Source of the DNA: Riptortus pedestris
Taxonomy: Eukaryota > Arthropoda > Insecta > Hemiptera > Alydidae
Direction of reading: 5' to 3'
NCBI GenBank assembly: GCA_019009955.1
Contig: CM032228.1
Coordinates: forward strand, 210,897,001 to 210,961,000
DNA: 64,000 nucleotides
Each line of letters opens with the position of its first letter. Position 1 is the stretch's first letter. A model generated the notes under the pieces. The model did no database searches and was not told the origin of the DNA. It worked only from the letters and a program-made list of their open reading frames with translations. Shown here piece after piece: positions 22,525 to 33,563 of this stretch. The position numbers and the translations under genes are program-made.

Positions 22525-22915
22525 TTAGTTACTCTAGTTTTGAATTTCTTGGCAGTAGACTTGCGTTTTTGCTGTGCATTTGGGATGTGGAGCTGAAGCA
22601 TCTAGGAGTAGTCAGGCAACATTGCTCCACTCCATCGACCCTGATAGCGTGACCATCACCGAGATGTCCTGATGAAAACGTTCTCCATTTTCATCACTGG
22701 CAGAACCTAGGTTCTCGGGAAACAAGTCGAGGAGATGAATCTCGAGGGACATGCCGCAACCCATCAAGATGTACGCGCTAATGCACTTCTGCGCAATATT
22801 TACATAGTCAGGAGATTTATAATTTCCAAGGAAGTTGTCTACAACAGACATGAATGCCAACCATGCATCTTTTTCAGTATTGCTGCGTAAGTCTTCGAAG
22901 TGACTGTCTTCTACT
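22525..22915 (-). pseudogene. Decayed copy of a widespread arthropod repeat-encoded protein of unknown function
   Basis: Translated segments match a protein I know from many arthropod genomes, typically multi-copy and usually annotated as uncharacterised. The conserved motifs are FLGNYKSPDY, MSLEIHLLDLFPENLG and DENGERFHQDISVM. After this the frame shifts, and in another frame RYQGRWSGAMLPDYS continues with an in-frame stop and then a basic stretch with KRKSTAK. One frameshift, one nonsense change and lost ends make it non-functional. The parent element class is not certain to me. Identification is by remembered family motifs. Confidence 0.65.
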
Positions 22916-23146
22916 TAAGCAATTTATGGGTATCATTAATAGAGACTTCTATATACAACTATGATTAGGAATAGTGTGATATTGTAAAAAATCCATTCAA
23001 GACGATTTGCTTTGAAATAATTAGGATGGAAATTTATTTCCTAATTCAAGGAAAGAGTAAATGATGTTCAGGAGGAAACGAAATATAAGTATCTAAATGT
23101 GTATAATATGAATAGGTTTTTCTAGTCATTACTTGACTTGAAAAAA
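22916..23146. other. No feature recognised
   Basis: Short AT-rich spacer between the decayed coding repeat and B5. Confidence 0.5.
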
Positions 23147-23299
23147 GTCCGTCACGCAGGGGCTGCGTAAACTAAGCAGATTTCCCACGTGAAGTTTTCC
23201 AATAGAGAGATTTCACGAGAGTCGAGCAGTTAAGGAAACGGCCGAACTAGCTTCGGGGAAAGTCACCCGTCCGTTAGCCGCCCAGATTTAATAAAAATG
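23147..23299 (-). mobile_element. Family B element B5, 3' end only
   Basis: Reverse copy of the family B terminus: GTCCGTCACGCAGG at 23147, the hairpin, the subterminal repeat AGCAGATTTCCC, and sequence up to ATTTAATAAAAATGC. There the element is cut off by the C15A array. Other B copies continue at this point with AAATATCTCGG. Confidence 0.75.
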
Positions 23300-23799
23300 C
23301 CCCCCCCCCCCCCCCACCCCCCCCCCCCCCCACCCCCCCCCCCCCCCACCCCCCCCCCCCCCCACCCCCCCCCCCCCCCACCCCCCCCCCCCCCCACCCC
23401 CCCCCCCCCCCACCCCCCCCCCCCCCCACCCCCCCCCCCCCCCACCCCCCCCCCCCCCCACCCCCCCCCCCCCCCACCCCCCCCCCCCCCCACCCCCCCC
23501 CCCCCCCACCCCCCCCCCCCCCCACCCCCCCCCCCCCCCACCCCCCCCCCCCCCCACCCCCCCCCCCCCCCACCCCCCCCCCCCCCCACCCCCCCCCCCC
23601 CCCACCCCCCCCCCCCCCCACCCCCCCCCCCCCCCACCCCCCCCCCCCCCCACCCCCCCCCCCCCCCACCCCCCCCCCCCCCCACCCCCCCCCCCCCCCA
23701 CCCCCCCCCCCCCCCACCCCCCCCCCCCCCCACCCCCCCCCCCCCCCACCCCCCCCCCCCCCCACCCCCCCCCCCCCCCACCCCCCCCCCCCCCCACCC
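23300..23799. repeat. Perfect 16-bp (C15A) array, about 31 units
   Basis: Runs of 15 C separated by single A at 23316, 23332, 23348 and so on to 23796, with no deviation in about 500 bp. The minus strand is G15T. It has no protein meaning: the Pro/His/Thr and Gly/Trp/Val translations are artefacts of composition. It may be a real satellite, with strong G-quadruplex potential on the minus strand, or an assembly or basecalling artefact. Confidence 0.97.
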
Positions 23800-25245
23800 A
23801 CTTTTTCTGAACACACTAATAAACCTAATTTTTTAATATATTTTATCATTCAACGATTTCTTTTGAGATTAAAAAATTACACTATTATCATAGAATCACT
23901 CATTACCTGAGATATAGGGACGTTTTTATAGTTTTATAAATTCCTGCCTGTAGTTAAAAAAGTCCCTATCGTTGGAATTACACACTAGTAATGTCATCTC
24001 TCCATGCATTCTTTACTTTTTAAGTTCAAATTCGTGGAGGTTTATTGTATTCCTGAAATAATAACTCTGATAAAATGTATAGAATTACAATTGTCAACGA
24101 TACTAATAGTTTAACAAAATTGGTTCCATAAAATTATTCGACCGGTCTCCTAATAATAACGGTAATCTTTGATGATGAGAGTTCTAGCTTTCTAGGGCAA
24201 AGGTTTAGACTAATTTCTTATGCTATATGTTAGCATTATTTCCTGTGAATAATTACGCCGTTATTATATATTCCACCTTTTTTTTTTATGAAATGAGTTA
24301 AGTTTTTTAAATTTATTTAGTGTAAGGTAAATACTTATTTTTAATTAATCATACATTACTTTTAACTACGTCTTTCTACTATTTTAAAATGATTTATTTT
24401 ATTACAGGTAAGTTGTCTTTAACCTCCAAGTTCAAGTAAACTGCTATATCTGGTAATGTACAACATTTCTTGAATTTAAATTGTCTATTTTTTTAAAAAA
24501 ATTTATTATTCATAAACGCATAAAACCATCGAAGATAAATAGCTCACCTGATAAGTGTCTCATATGATCTATCTATAGAAACTGACAACTACAAGGATAA
24601 GCGTTATCCTCTGATTTATGATGGCTGCAAATAAATCTTACACCACACACACCATTCCACAAATAACTAACAATTATAATATAAATATTATCAAATGTGA
24701 CTTTTCATCTGAAATGGATGACATTTTTAACTGTGTGTGGCGACATTTCACATAATTTAAAATTCAAGACAATGGCTTATGTGTTTTTGACTAATAGATA
24801 ATTCAAGAATTTTTTTTTACACTCTTAATTACTGAGGTACATTTCATTATGAATAAAATAAAGAAAATGTTTTAAAGAGAAAGCATTTGGCCGTCTGAAT
24901 GTTGTATTTAGCAAATATAACTATTGATGGTTACATAAATGTAGTCACGGCTGTTGTAAAAATAAGGTAGAATTCATTATTAATTTTGAGAAATGATTAT
25001 TATTATTCAATACATTTTCCCTTATATATAGTTGCTAATTAAAGAGAAGCCAAGCCGCAACATCGGTTGGTTTAACTTTTTTCGCTTTTAATATAATTTA
25101 TATGTTTTTATTGTATTTAATTCGTTGTATCTTAATTTTTGAACTGTTTAATAATTATAACTGTTAATAACATGTCATGCAGTTTAGAAACTAAATTTAT
25201 TATGCGTTTAAATAAATGGCTTTTCATAGTGGTATTATGAACAGG

Positions 25246-25276
<31 letters not shown>

Positions 25277-27038
25277 TTGGTTTTCATTCAAAGTTTTTCT
25301 TATTGAACTGAATTGTCAGGAGATAAGATGGAAGTATTACTCACTTGTAGTGAATAACTATGGAATAATTCAGTGAAATGGTTATATTTAATTAAGAGTT
25401 ACTATTCCTATACCCCCGAGTCATTCATCCCTGTAGACCGGTTGCTACACCTGGATTGAATTAGCTTTATTTCTGCCATGACATTCCTCGAATGGCTTTC
25501 TAGTGCATGTAGCTCAAGAGTAACGGCTTTCAATCTAATCTTATTACTTTGATGGAATTCTTTATCAATTAATTTTATGTGTAAAATCGTTTTATAATTC
25601 ATTTTAATTGAATTATGAAACGCTTTCTGCAAGGGATTCTAAATTAATTTATAATGGAAGAAGCAATTGGATCAAAAGTTCTGTTGAAGTTTGAACTACG
25701 AGTAGATTCATGCCTTTGTCGCCCATTAACAATTTCGGATTCTGCTTTTAAGACAGTCATTTGAGTGATTTATTTTCCCTTAAAGGCATTGATTGTGGAT
25801 TTGTTCTATTTTCGAGGCTAAACATTTACATTCATAAGTTTCATCGAGTGATGACGGTGCAGTTACATTACGTTGTGGTTTGCATACTCACACTCCCATT
25901 GTAAATCAGTTTCAACAGGTTAATGAGGAATGGATCTCTTATTTATTTTTGGCCTCTAGTGAATTTCTGCCTCTCTCCATTATAGATTCTTAGATAACTT
26001 AAGTAACGATCCGAATCAGCTGAAATTCGGTCCACATTGCAACTTGAGTTGTTGCGGTATATATTTTAGTAGACTTTTGATAAACGGAAGTAGTATGTTA
26101 TAAGTGTCGAAGATATGATTCAAGGATTTTCTAAAAGAGTGAGAATTATTGAGATGAAATGTTAAAATTTGAGCAAACGATGAATCTCATTGACATTAAA
26201 CCCTATATAGATTTGAGTTTTAAGTCCAATGAAGTGTGGATATCTGGTTCTACTTCCTGTCCCCCATATAGAATAATTTTTAAGAAAATAGCAATCTTAT
26301 TGAACAAGTATGTTGTTATTTATTAGAGGTGCACCTATGCAAATCTATTCTTTTTTTACTGTCCATTAGAAATGAAGTAATTCACTGTTGAAGCGGTTAG
26401 TATTTTTCCAGAACTCTGTAAAAGTTATTATTAACTTATAATTTATTCAATATGCATTGGTTGCTGGTTTCATGTGTAATAGAAATCATTAATATTTATT
26501 TACAGTGATATAACCTTTCCAAAGGATGTTTAAAAATGAGCAACCAGAGGGTAGGAAGTAGAATCATAATGGACATTCCGACTCGCTTTCCATTCGTAAG
26601 TCATTGTTATAATTAACACTGAACTTTTTATTATAATTAGCACTGAATTCCTTGTCATTGAAGGCTGACTTAGCTCCACCTACCCTGAACTTCCTAGTAA
26701 ACTGTTTCATTATTTGATTATTCTAATTGCTCACGAATGTTTATGGTTAGGCACGAGTCCAGTAGATCCCCTAGTAATCTACTAGTAAGTAGTATTTTTA
26801 TGACAAAAGTCACCTGCGGCAACAACAAAGTCATTTAATTTAAAGTGCAAATAATTAATTTACACATGTCTTGCTTATTAATTTGAAGTAACATGTCTGA
26901 TGAGATATTTACTCTCTTACAGAACCTCGTGAATCAATGGTTGTTGGCAATGGACAAGAGACCTTTTATTCCTAGACTTCATAAAAATGATACTGAGCAA
27001 TATCGCCTAATTGCGGAGCTCTTCAAATAAATAAATAA
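23800..27038. other. Non-coding, no gene recognised
   Basis: AT-rich, with short chance frames only. An A26 run is at 25246-25271. No match to the other repeats in the window was seen. Confidence 0.55.
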
Positions 27039-27254
27039 ATAGACTTCATAGCAGCATCTGATTCAGTTGATAGAAGCTGCCTATTAAAAATAACGACAGA
27101 ATTTGGATTCCAGAGAATCGTCCGATTGATAAAAGCGTCTATGAGTGGTGTAGATAGGCTTGCTGATAATCCATGTAACTGTGGGTTGTGCATTAACATC
27201 TCGCTTGAAAAGGGCTTGAGTGTAGAGAACCTCTTTTATATAAATAAGCCTTAG
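27039..27254 (+). pseudogene. Fragment of a LINE-type reverse transcriptase
   Basis: An open frame of about 71 codons encodes IDFIAASDSVDRSCLLK followed by EFGFQRIVRLIKASMSG. This fits the reverse-transcriptase block in which a (Y/F)SVDR stretch precedes the LIKxxMSG motif. The catalytic aspartate region appears as DFIAASDSV, where DF(K)(Q)A(Y/F)DSV is usual. The frame ends at TAG soon after, and no further RT motifs follow. I infer an old truncated LINE. Confidence 0.5.
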
Positions 27255-27898
27255 GTTCCTCGCATCCGCAGTAACTTCTATCAGTTTACTGAAATCGACC
27301 ACAGAATAGCTAGAAGAACCGAGCTATCTTACCTGTTTCTCGATCCTTATCATTATGGAAAATGTCAGGAGTCTTTAAATTAAGGTACTATATTTGGATT
27401 ATGAAACTCTTTCCCATGTATTCGTGTGACACATGGGCTCTGACGAGTATCCTTCAAGAAAAGTTAAAATAAAAGGTTTGAGCGTAAGGTTCTCAGAACC
27501 ATAATAGGTAAATATTGGATGTTGATTTAGGACTCTGGAGAAGGAAAACAAAATAATTACATTATTTGAAACAAGACAGTCGATTCCACGCGAATGGATG
27601 CTGATCAAGTAGAGTGGGAAGAAATAACCCTAGCGCGGGGGTGCATCCTATATATGATAATGAAAGCGGTGAGGTGGAGGAGGCTGATAATTCGAGTTAA
27701 AGGATCTTCTATGCCTATGAAGCCAACCCACTCTAAGAATAGTTGATTTCCCTTGAGGGACAGAATCAACTAAAAAAATAAACCCTTCATTAATTTACTC
27801 ATAATTCTAGTTTGATAATATATATATTTGAAATGTCCCTATTATTTTGCCGTGTGAAAGAATTCACTTTTATAAAACCTGCTAGGAGTGAAAAAAAT
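27255..27898. other. No gene recognised; short hairpin resembling the family B 5' end
   Basis: Near 27743-27773 the sequence AGTTGATTTCCCTTGAGGGA ends in AATCAACT, an 8-bp stem that resembles the family B terminus. The rest is unassigned. Confidence 0.4.
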
Positions 27899-28017
27899 TA
27901 GCAGATTTCCCTTAAGGGAAATCAGCTATTGAGGTCGTACTCATGATGCGATTTTCGAAAATTTTCTTCAAATGCCCATCGGTCCTACCTAGTAGATGAC
28001 TAAAATGAGGTCCGTTC

Positions 28018-28086
<69 letters not shown>

Positions 28087-28506
28087 TGTTAACGCTCTAG
28101 CGGTCGCAATTTTTGTTTGATCGTTACCAAACTCGATATTTTAGCGTTTTGTGCAAAAAGACAGGTCAAGTTCGTTAATGGCTGAAATCGGAACAGTGGG
28201 AGGGTATAGAGGGGCGATTTTCGAAAATTCGAAATGTTTTCTTTACCATACGTCGGATTAAAACATTGTATAGAACCAATCTTATTGTAAATTAAATTTA
28301 TTATTAATATTGTTCAATACATTTATTCTCTATCTTGAATATTAACCGAGATATTTGCATTTTTATTAAATTTGGGCCGATATCGGACGATTGAGTTTCC
28401 CGCCAAAAGCTAGTTCGGCCCTTTGCCATAACTGTTCGGCTCTCCTATGGAGATTTCTATATTGTATAACTTCACGTGGGAAATCTGCTTAGTTTACGCA
28501 GCGGAC
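27899..28506 (+). mobile_element. Family B element B6, near full length
   Basis: 5' end TAGCAGATTTCCCTTAAGGG, then AATCAGCTATTGAGGTCG, a segment ending GAGGTCCGTTCAAAATT, an internal TA tract (about 28023-28082), GTCTGTTAACGCTCTAGCGG, the conserved middle, and the subterminal GGGAAATCTGCT. The 3' hairpin has lost 12 bases (TTTACGCAG is followed directly by CGGAC), removing one arm. Confidence 0.82.
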
Positions 28507-30363
28507 TTTTTTGCTTAGCACAGAAAACTTTTTTTGACATAAAAACCTTAATTTTTGATTGAAGATTCCTCACTTGGAAATTCCAATTATAAATTTATTC
28601 TCCACATATATTTAAAGATTAAATAATCATGTTATGAAATATTTTTTCCGGGACTTTGGTCGGTAATTAACTCATATAATTTAAAATTAATTTACCAGGA
28701 CGAATAAGTGCATTAAACGAGATCCGCGTAATTGAAGTACTCAAGGTAAAATCTTAGAAAGCGTGAATCAGCGACGAAACGAACTTTCTGTTACGAAATG
28801 ATTCCTTCAATGCCATGAAAATAAGTCAAGAAAAGATAGGAAAATAGGCGTCTCATTCAGATATCCTGCTTACATAAACAGGGTCAATGGACCATAGCGT
28901 TCATTTTACTCACATCACTACTCCGAATAAGCCAAATATGGAACGGAATATATAGTAGAAATAGATAGTGTAATCTGATCAAAGGAAATACCTGAGAACA
29001 GTTAGGGGATTTTAGGTGACAAATATGTGAATTGCACTGTATTGAGAAAAAAAGAAAAAGAAATATTTACATGAAATTAAATATTTTAAGTGTCAGAATT
29101 GTTACTCATTTTGAAAACTTTACTTCCTAACTAGTTGTGTTATTTAATAATTGGTAATATCCAATGATGAAATGCTACTAAGGGTTTCCGTATCTGGTGA
29201 TAATATAAAAGAAGAAATATTTGACTTTTTTTTTCTTTTTTTTTATATTCATAGGTATAGTGAAGTATGTATTTGCTTGGTTCGATAATTGTTTTTATTT
29301 GGATGTTTTCATTGTATATCATTCCATTATTTAATTTAATTTTGCAAATATATTCCGATTGTTTTTACGTTTACTAATCAGAATTATTATTTGTATGTTT
29401 CTTTTCAATTGCCAAACATGTGTACTCGATGTTGGGGTGGAATGATTGAAATAACTCCTTTAAATTCTTAAATTATAGGTTGGAGAAGTTTTTTTTTATT
29501 TTTTACTTTCATAAGTAGCTATTGTCACTTCATTGCAGATAAAGTGCAATAGTTCTCCTCTGGTATTGCAACATATAAATGCGCCATGACTCCACGCTCT
29601 ATGATTACATCAATGATAATTCGAAGTTAGTATGATGACATGTTTGCTGAAATTCCGTCGCAATTCTGCAAACACATTCCCTAAACGCTTGGCATTATTA
29701 GTGGACTTCAAGATTTTAATCCTGTATAATTATTTCTCATCATTAGTAAATTGCTATCTACTCCAATTTATCTAAACATATAACCTTGTGGCTTTAAAAC
29801 ATGATTTGACGAGAGATTAATGATTCCTTATCTTAATAATATGACATCATTTCTAAACGTTCAACATTAGAAAACGTTCTTCTTGAATATATTATTTGTG
29901 GCCTGAATATTCTTCGTATTGGCTTCTTATCCCAGCATCCTTTCTTCCAACTAAGGCGAATAATACTGAAAGGCCTTGGCGGTTAATAAAATTCCTAAGG
30001 GAAAACTTTTCATTATAAGATCCTCCCTAAATTCCCCTTTTCATGAATTTTATTACAAATTAACTACTAAAATAAAGTATAAATTTATTTATTTATAGGC
30101 ATCACATCAAAGGTGATTTGCCCTTTCAAAAGTCAAAAAATGAACAAAGTGAAATAACAAAAGTAAAATGAATAAGAGATAACTACATAAAACAATAAAA
30201 AAAAAATTATAAATGAATATAGTACTAAATTCAAGTAATTACGATCAGTATAGAAAAAATAGAAAGAAAAAAAAATGGTGATGAGCATAGTTGGTGAATG
30301 ATAAATAGGAAATGAATGGATGAAAATGGTACTTTTGCTAACTACTATAAATATCTTTTTGAC
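28507..30363. other. Non-coding, no gene recognised
   Basis: AT-rich without recognisable repeats. Several poly-T and poly-A runs. Confidence 0.55.
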
Positions 30364-31356
30364 CAGGGATGAGCAACACGTGTCCCGTTAAACATGTTTA
30401 TGCGGCCCGCCAAGCAATTCTAAATTTGAATTTATTTTATCGACTTTGTTCCATTAATATATTGTTATAAAATTAATTATAATAAAATGGTAGTACATAC
30501 TACAAACCAAAACAATTTTTTGTGACGAGTTACTCACTTGTCGGTGACTTGTTCAAACATGCAATACCAACGCGCCGCGTCTGTGCATTTTTAGCAGATG
30601 TTCCTTATTGAAAAGAATGTCCGACTGCTGTTACAGAAATATCATTTACTGATAAAATAAATATTATTTCAAACATTAATTTATCAAGATTCACCTTTGC
30701 AAGGAGAATTGATGACTTATCCGAGAACTTAGCAATAACGCTTCTTGAACGCATTGCAAAATTCGAATACTGTTCTTTGGCACCTGATTTTAGCGATGCA
30801 GCACAACTGTCTAATTTTTACGTGGTATTGACACCAAATTTAATATTGTGTTCAACAATATTCCAAGGACTACGACGACAAAGACCTGTAAGATGAACTA
30901 AAGTCTGTGTTGGATAATTTTTCAATTTTATTAGAAAATATTATTGGGATATCGGGAGATGGAGCACGAGCAATGTCAAGAATGGAGGTAGGAGTATCGG
31001 GAAGGCTATTTCAAGGCATTAAGAACGTCACAAGAAGGGAAATATTCGTTAATCTCTGCATAATTCACTTGGAAAATTTGTGTGCGAATAGATTGAGTTT
31101 GCCAAATGTCACAGTACCAATAATTAAACTAATCAGTTTTATAAAGTCGCGCCCGTTACATCACTTTGAATTTAAAGAATTACTGAAAAAATTAGAAACT
31201 GAATATGGTGACGTGGTTTTTAATACCGAAGTACTTTGGTTTAGTAGGGGTGCAATGCTAAAAACAGTGTACAACTTAAAAAGCAAAATACAATATGTAG
31301 TTCTTGATGACACTCCTAGTCCTCTTTTAAATCGTACGGCGTCAGCATTTGTTTGA
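30364..31356 (+). pseudogene. hAT-type transposase relic related to GTF2IRD2/ZBED-like proteins
   Basis: The left end CAGGGATGAGCAACACGTG with a nearby GCGGCCCGCC resembles hAT terminal repeats. Coding remnants start at about 30637 (SNINLSRFTFARRIDDLSEN, then an LLERIAKFEYCSLA segment). A stop and frame change occur near 30894. From 30907 a 149-codon frame carries NIIGISGDGARAMS, CIIHLENLCA, IISFIKSR-like and VLWFSRGAML. These correspond to the central transposase region of GTF2IRD2-like hAT proteins (catalytic aspartate in the GDGA motif, and the W of the WxSRG motif). The N-terminal BED finger and the C-terminal dimerisation domain are missing, and I cannot find the right terminal repeat. 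Confidence 0.78.
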
Positions 31357-32906
31357 ACCTGCTTATGATTTTATTTCATTCTTGTAAAACACTTGACTTG
31401 CAATGAATGAATGCTTTTCTTCTGATTCCTGTAACATTATTATTTATCGGAAGTCCAAATAATTCATTCAAAGTGTTATTAGTACTTTTTTTTATTTATT
31501 CATTAACGTTCACCTTATTATTGGGCGAAATATTTATTTTTAGTTCTTTCCTAATTGAATTAAATTCTGGATTATAAACTCATCAACAGAAAATAACCTA
31601 CTTACCATCTACCGTGATGCTCAAGAGTTACCAAAAATCTCAATGGTGATGTGGCAATACTCTATTCCATCTCTAGGTGGAAAATATTTTGCAAAGAACT
31701 TCAACTTAGTTTAAAGTTGTAAGTTATGTTTTGCCATCGTAATGCTCTTAAAAAGAATGTTAGATCTATTAATGTTGATAGTTCCTAAAAGTTGATTTGG
31801 ATTTTTCATGAAAGTAAGATGAGAATCCAAAGATAAGATTTTTTAAAAATAATATAAGGATTTAATTTTTTCGTGGACGACACCCCCCCCCCTCCCGCCC
31901 ACACGAATTATTGCGAAAATCACTTGGTGAGTAGAACATCAACAGGTGATTTCTGTTAAGGGAAACGGCTGAAACTATGAGCACATCCATCATATTGCCA
32001 TCTACCGGCCATGATTCTGCTAAGGGGCATAGTATGGGGTGGCCCTCGTAGCGGTCCTCTTCATTAAGGTCGATGATCTGCGACTCGATAAGTCATCCTT
32101 CGATAGATGACTCGATTTTTACTTACCAACGGTATTTAAATCACTTGCCTCATTAGTAATTTACTCTTCGCTTCACAAGGATCCATCATTATTTTGGATG
32201 ATTACTGACGTTTTTTTTCATGGGGTTCTATGTTGGGTGCACGTTGTGTTAGACAGTTTTATTCAGCCATAGGTTTTCGTATAGAACTGCTTGTTGTGGA
32301 CAATAGAAAAAAAATGGTTGTGAATAAAAGTATTTGCCCCTAGCACTGGACTTAGTTTTTATATGTTGTTGCAGTTAGAACTATCATTTTTTTCCAGTAA
32401 TAGCCTAAGAGAATTATAGAAGGCGTTTATTATCCCAGCGATATCTCTTTACGAACTATTAACCGTATCCAGTGAAACATCATTCTTAGCCGTTAATATA
32501 AACACGTGCTTTTTTTTCCTTCATGAAGGACATTTCATTACTGGATATTTATTTTAATTTAAATATATAACAACTTTGTTTTTATATCCCCCTCGTAATA
32601 TTTTGCTTCTTTTTTTTTTTTACAAAATTATTTGAATAACTTGTCTTACTACACTATATCTATATATTGTAGGTTGTGTTTATAAAAATCTGAAAGCTCC
32701 CTATGACAATTTAACTTAAAGCAAAATAACTACCACCTAATTTCCAAGTAGCCTTCTCGCCACGTGTATTTATTTTATTGATATCTAGTCTGATTTATTT
32801 ACCCTTTTACGGTACAGAAGAAAAATACTTGAAAATGCATTTATTTTCTTCTAACTACATAATCTGAATATACTTCCTGGATCAATGGAGTGAGTAGATT
32901 ATATTT
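31357..32906. other. Non-coding, no gene recognised
   Basis: AT-rich. A C-rich stretch lies at about 31880-31900. A possible degenerate family B 5' end (GATTTCTGTTAAGGGAAAC) is near 31950-31995. Nothing else supportable. Confidence 0.45.
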
Positions 32907-33563
32907 TAGCAGATTTCCCTTACGGGAAATCAGCCATTGAGGTTGTACTCATGACGCGATTTCGAAAAGATATCCTCAAATGGATGATACCTAGGAGATA
33001 TCGAATATAAGGTCTTTTCAAAATTAATTATGCTTATCAGTTACCGCTGTCGTAGTTTTGGTTTAATCGTTATCAGGCTAATTAACTATTAAATTTCTAT
33101 GGAAAACTAAATGTAGGCTCGTTAACGGTTGAAATCGGACCAGCGGGAGGGAGGTAATTTCGAGAATACAAAATATTTTGCGTACAACATACGTTGTATC
33201 GAAAAATTGCATAGAACCAATCTTTATTGTAAATTTAATAATAATAAATGTCTTTATATACATGTCTTCTCGCTTTTAATAAACCACAACTTTTATTTAT
33301 CGCACGTTAAAAAAAGCGAATATATCATGAATCGTCTTAATCCAAGCATAAATATACAATATTGTTTTCAACGAACCTTTAATACGTGAGGTACATGCAA
33401 ATACATTGTGTGATGACGTTATAGGATTGAGATTTTATTGACCGCCCACTTCTGCTCATTGGATTTTTTTTTTAAATAGAGAATATATGGTGAAATGTTT
33501 CAGTAGTGTGTCATTCCAACATGTTAGAAATCAGCTTAGCTTACGCAGCCCTTGCGTGATTGC
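32907..33563 (+). mobile_element. Family B element B7, diverged long variant
   Basis: 5' end TAGCAGATTTCCCTTACGGG and AATCAGCCATTGAGG, then GGTCTTTTCAAAATT followed by a short unexpanded linker, with no TA microsatellite, and CAGTTACCGCTGTCG. It continues with an extra segment (ACATGCAAATACATTGTGTG) not seen in short copies, and ends with GCTTACGCAGCCCTTGCGTG, a recognisable 3' hairpin. Confidence 0.72.

Noticed and set aside
23263..23849. Pro/His/Thr-rich and Gly/Trp/Val-rich frames of 169-191 codons
   Set aside because: Composition artefacts of the C15A array, open in several frames on both strands.
27399..27608. 69-codon minus-strand frame as a possible UGT upstream exon
   Set aside because: No UGT N-terminal motifs and no fitting splice sites.
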